DNA from: Globisporangium splendens
Taxonomy: Eukaryota; Oomycota; Peronosporomycetes; Pythiales; Pythiaceae
NCBI GenBank assembly: GCA_006386115.1
Contig: VFIW01000027.1
Span: forward strand, 124,001 to 188,000
DNA length: 64,000 bases
Direction of reading: 5' to 3'
Of the stretch, positions 63,624 through 64,000 are shown one piece after another. The notes beneath the pieces were generated by a model, which was not told where the DNA came from, made no database searches, and saw only the letters and a list, made by a program, of their open reading frames with translations. Within the stretch, counting starts at the first letter, position 1, and every line of letters begins with the position of its first letter. The position numbers and the translations under genes are program-made.

Positions 63624-64000
63624 GTACTTGGATCTAGATATGGCAGCACACACGTCTGCATGGCGCCCGAAGCATGGACGGCGAGTGCGTGTGTGCAGAG
63701 TGAAGAGAGCGTAAGCATCTGAGGAGAGTGGCTTCCATGCGGAGATTGAAGAAACAGGATTACGCTCGAAATCCAGGCTGCCATTTTCATTTTGCTTTTT
63801 TTCTTTTTTCAGGTTTTTTGATGGCCATGTCACTCTTTCTAGCCTCAAATGTCACTGTCAAGGGACGATCGCACGTGTTGTCGCATGTTTCCCTTCTAGC
63901 GCTGGCTTCTGCATATGCGCTATCTCAGGTTCAGATGTCCATACTTCCACTGTTGCATCTTGCTTTTTTCCGTCTCGTCTTTGGTTTAATATGCTGCTCG
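63624..64000. other. Right edge, downstream of clathrin light chain
   Basis: There are 377 bases. A pyrimidine tract ending CAG at 63811 looks like a splice acceptor, and two plus-strand frames stay open from there to the window end, one starting at the ATG at 63821 (MAMSLFLASNVTVKGRSHVL). This could be the start of another gene, but nothing identifies it. Confidence 0.3.

Noticed and set aside
63821..64000. Open frame running off the right edge
   Set aside because: Two frames are open at once after a splice-like tract. With 180 bases there is no way to choose or identify a gene.

Overview
The window is nuclear DNA from an oomycete, most like a Pythium/Globisporangium-type genome. The evidence is dense genes on both strands, GC-rich coding DNA with AT-rich spacers, many intronless genes, and GT-AG introns of roughly 65-170 bases. 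Families include oomycete-type P450s, a secreted alpha-carbonic anhydrase, a palmitoyl-protein thioesterase, a HIS4-like enzyme ending after HisE, and a decayed membrane-LRR family. No bacterial, organellar, tRNA, rRNA or CRISPR feature was seen. Exon structures were worked out by hand from splice sites, reading phase and family similarity, so exon ends are predictions.

Left part (0-21 kb), mostly housekeeping. A partial CDS ends at 127. It is followed by an ankyrin-SAM protein (+), a Qb-SNARE (-), Tim17 (-), a PEX26-like tail-anchored protein (-), a 2.6 kb spacer, alpha-carbonic anhydrase (+), HisI/HisE enzyme (+), complex III QCR9 (-), a disordered protein (+), a possible microprotein (+), Pol III subunit RPC9 (+), RBM39-like splicing factor (-), UNC-45 myosin chaperone (+), UBC9 (+) and proteasome beta6 (-).

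Middle part (21-40 kb). There are three CdsA-type phosphatidate cytidylyltransferase paralogues (21.7, 24.6 and 36.6 kb, all -), and the first has lost its catalytic signature. Two tandem Tim17/NDUFA11-like membrane proteins follow the second copy. Then come a NIPA-type Mg transporter (+), the head-to-head pair TMEM230 (-) / ARV1 (+), a disordered acidic protein whose stop overlaps a second ORF, the head-to-head pair Nnf1/PMF1-like (-) / small two-TM protein (+), and a tyrosine phosphatase (-).

Right part (40-64 kb) is more dynamic. Two broken membrane-LRR genes lie at 40.5-43.6 kb, then a thioesterase (-) and a 3.2 kb AT-rich spacer. Next are a Pho88/SND3-ankyrin fusion (+), a weakly supported three-exon gene, two convergent P450s with a P450 pseudogene between them, and a Ty1/copia gag relic. 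Housekeeping genes return at 57-64 kb: a short Qc-SNARE (-), IPI3 (-) head-to-head with TAN1 (+), and RPL29 (-) head-to-head with clathrin light chain (+).

The genes form no operon-like pathway. The recurring layout is compact divergent pairs sharing promoters of about 200-550 bp. The most unusual signals are the CdsA pseudoenzyme beside intact copies, the Pho88-ankyrin fusion, and the decaying membrane-LRR and P450 copies.
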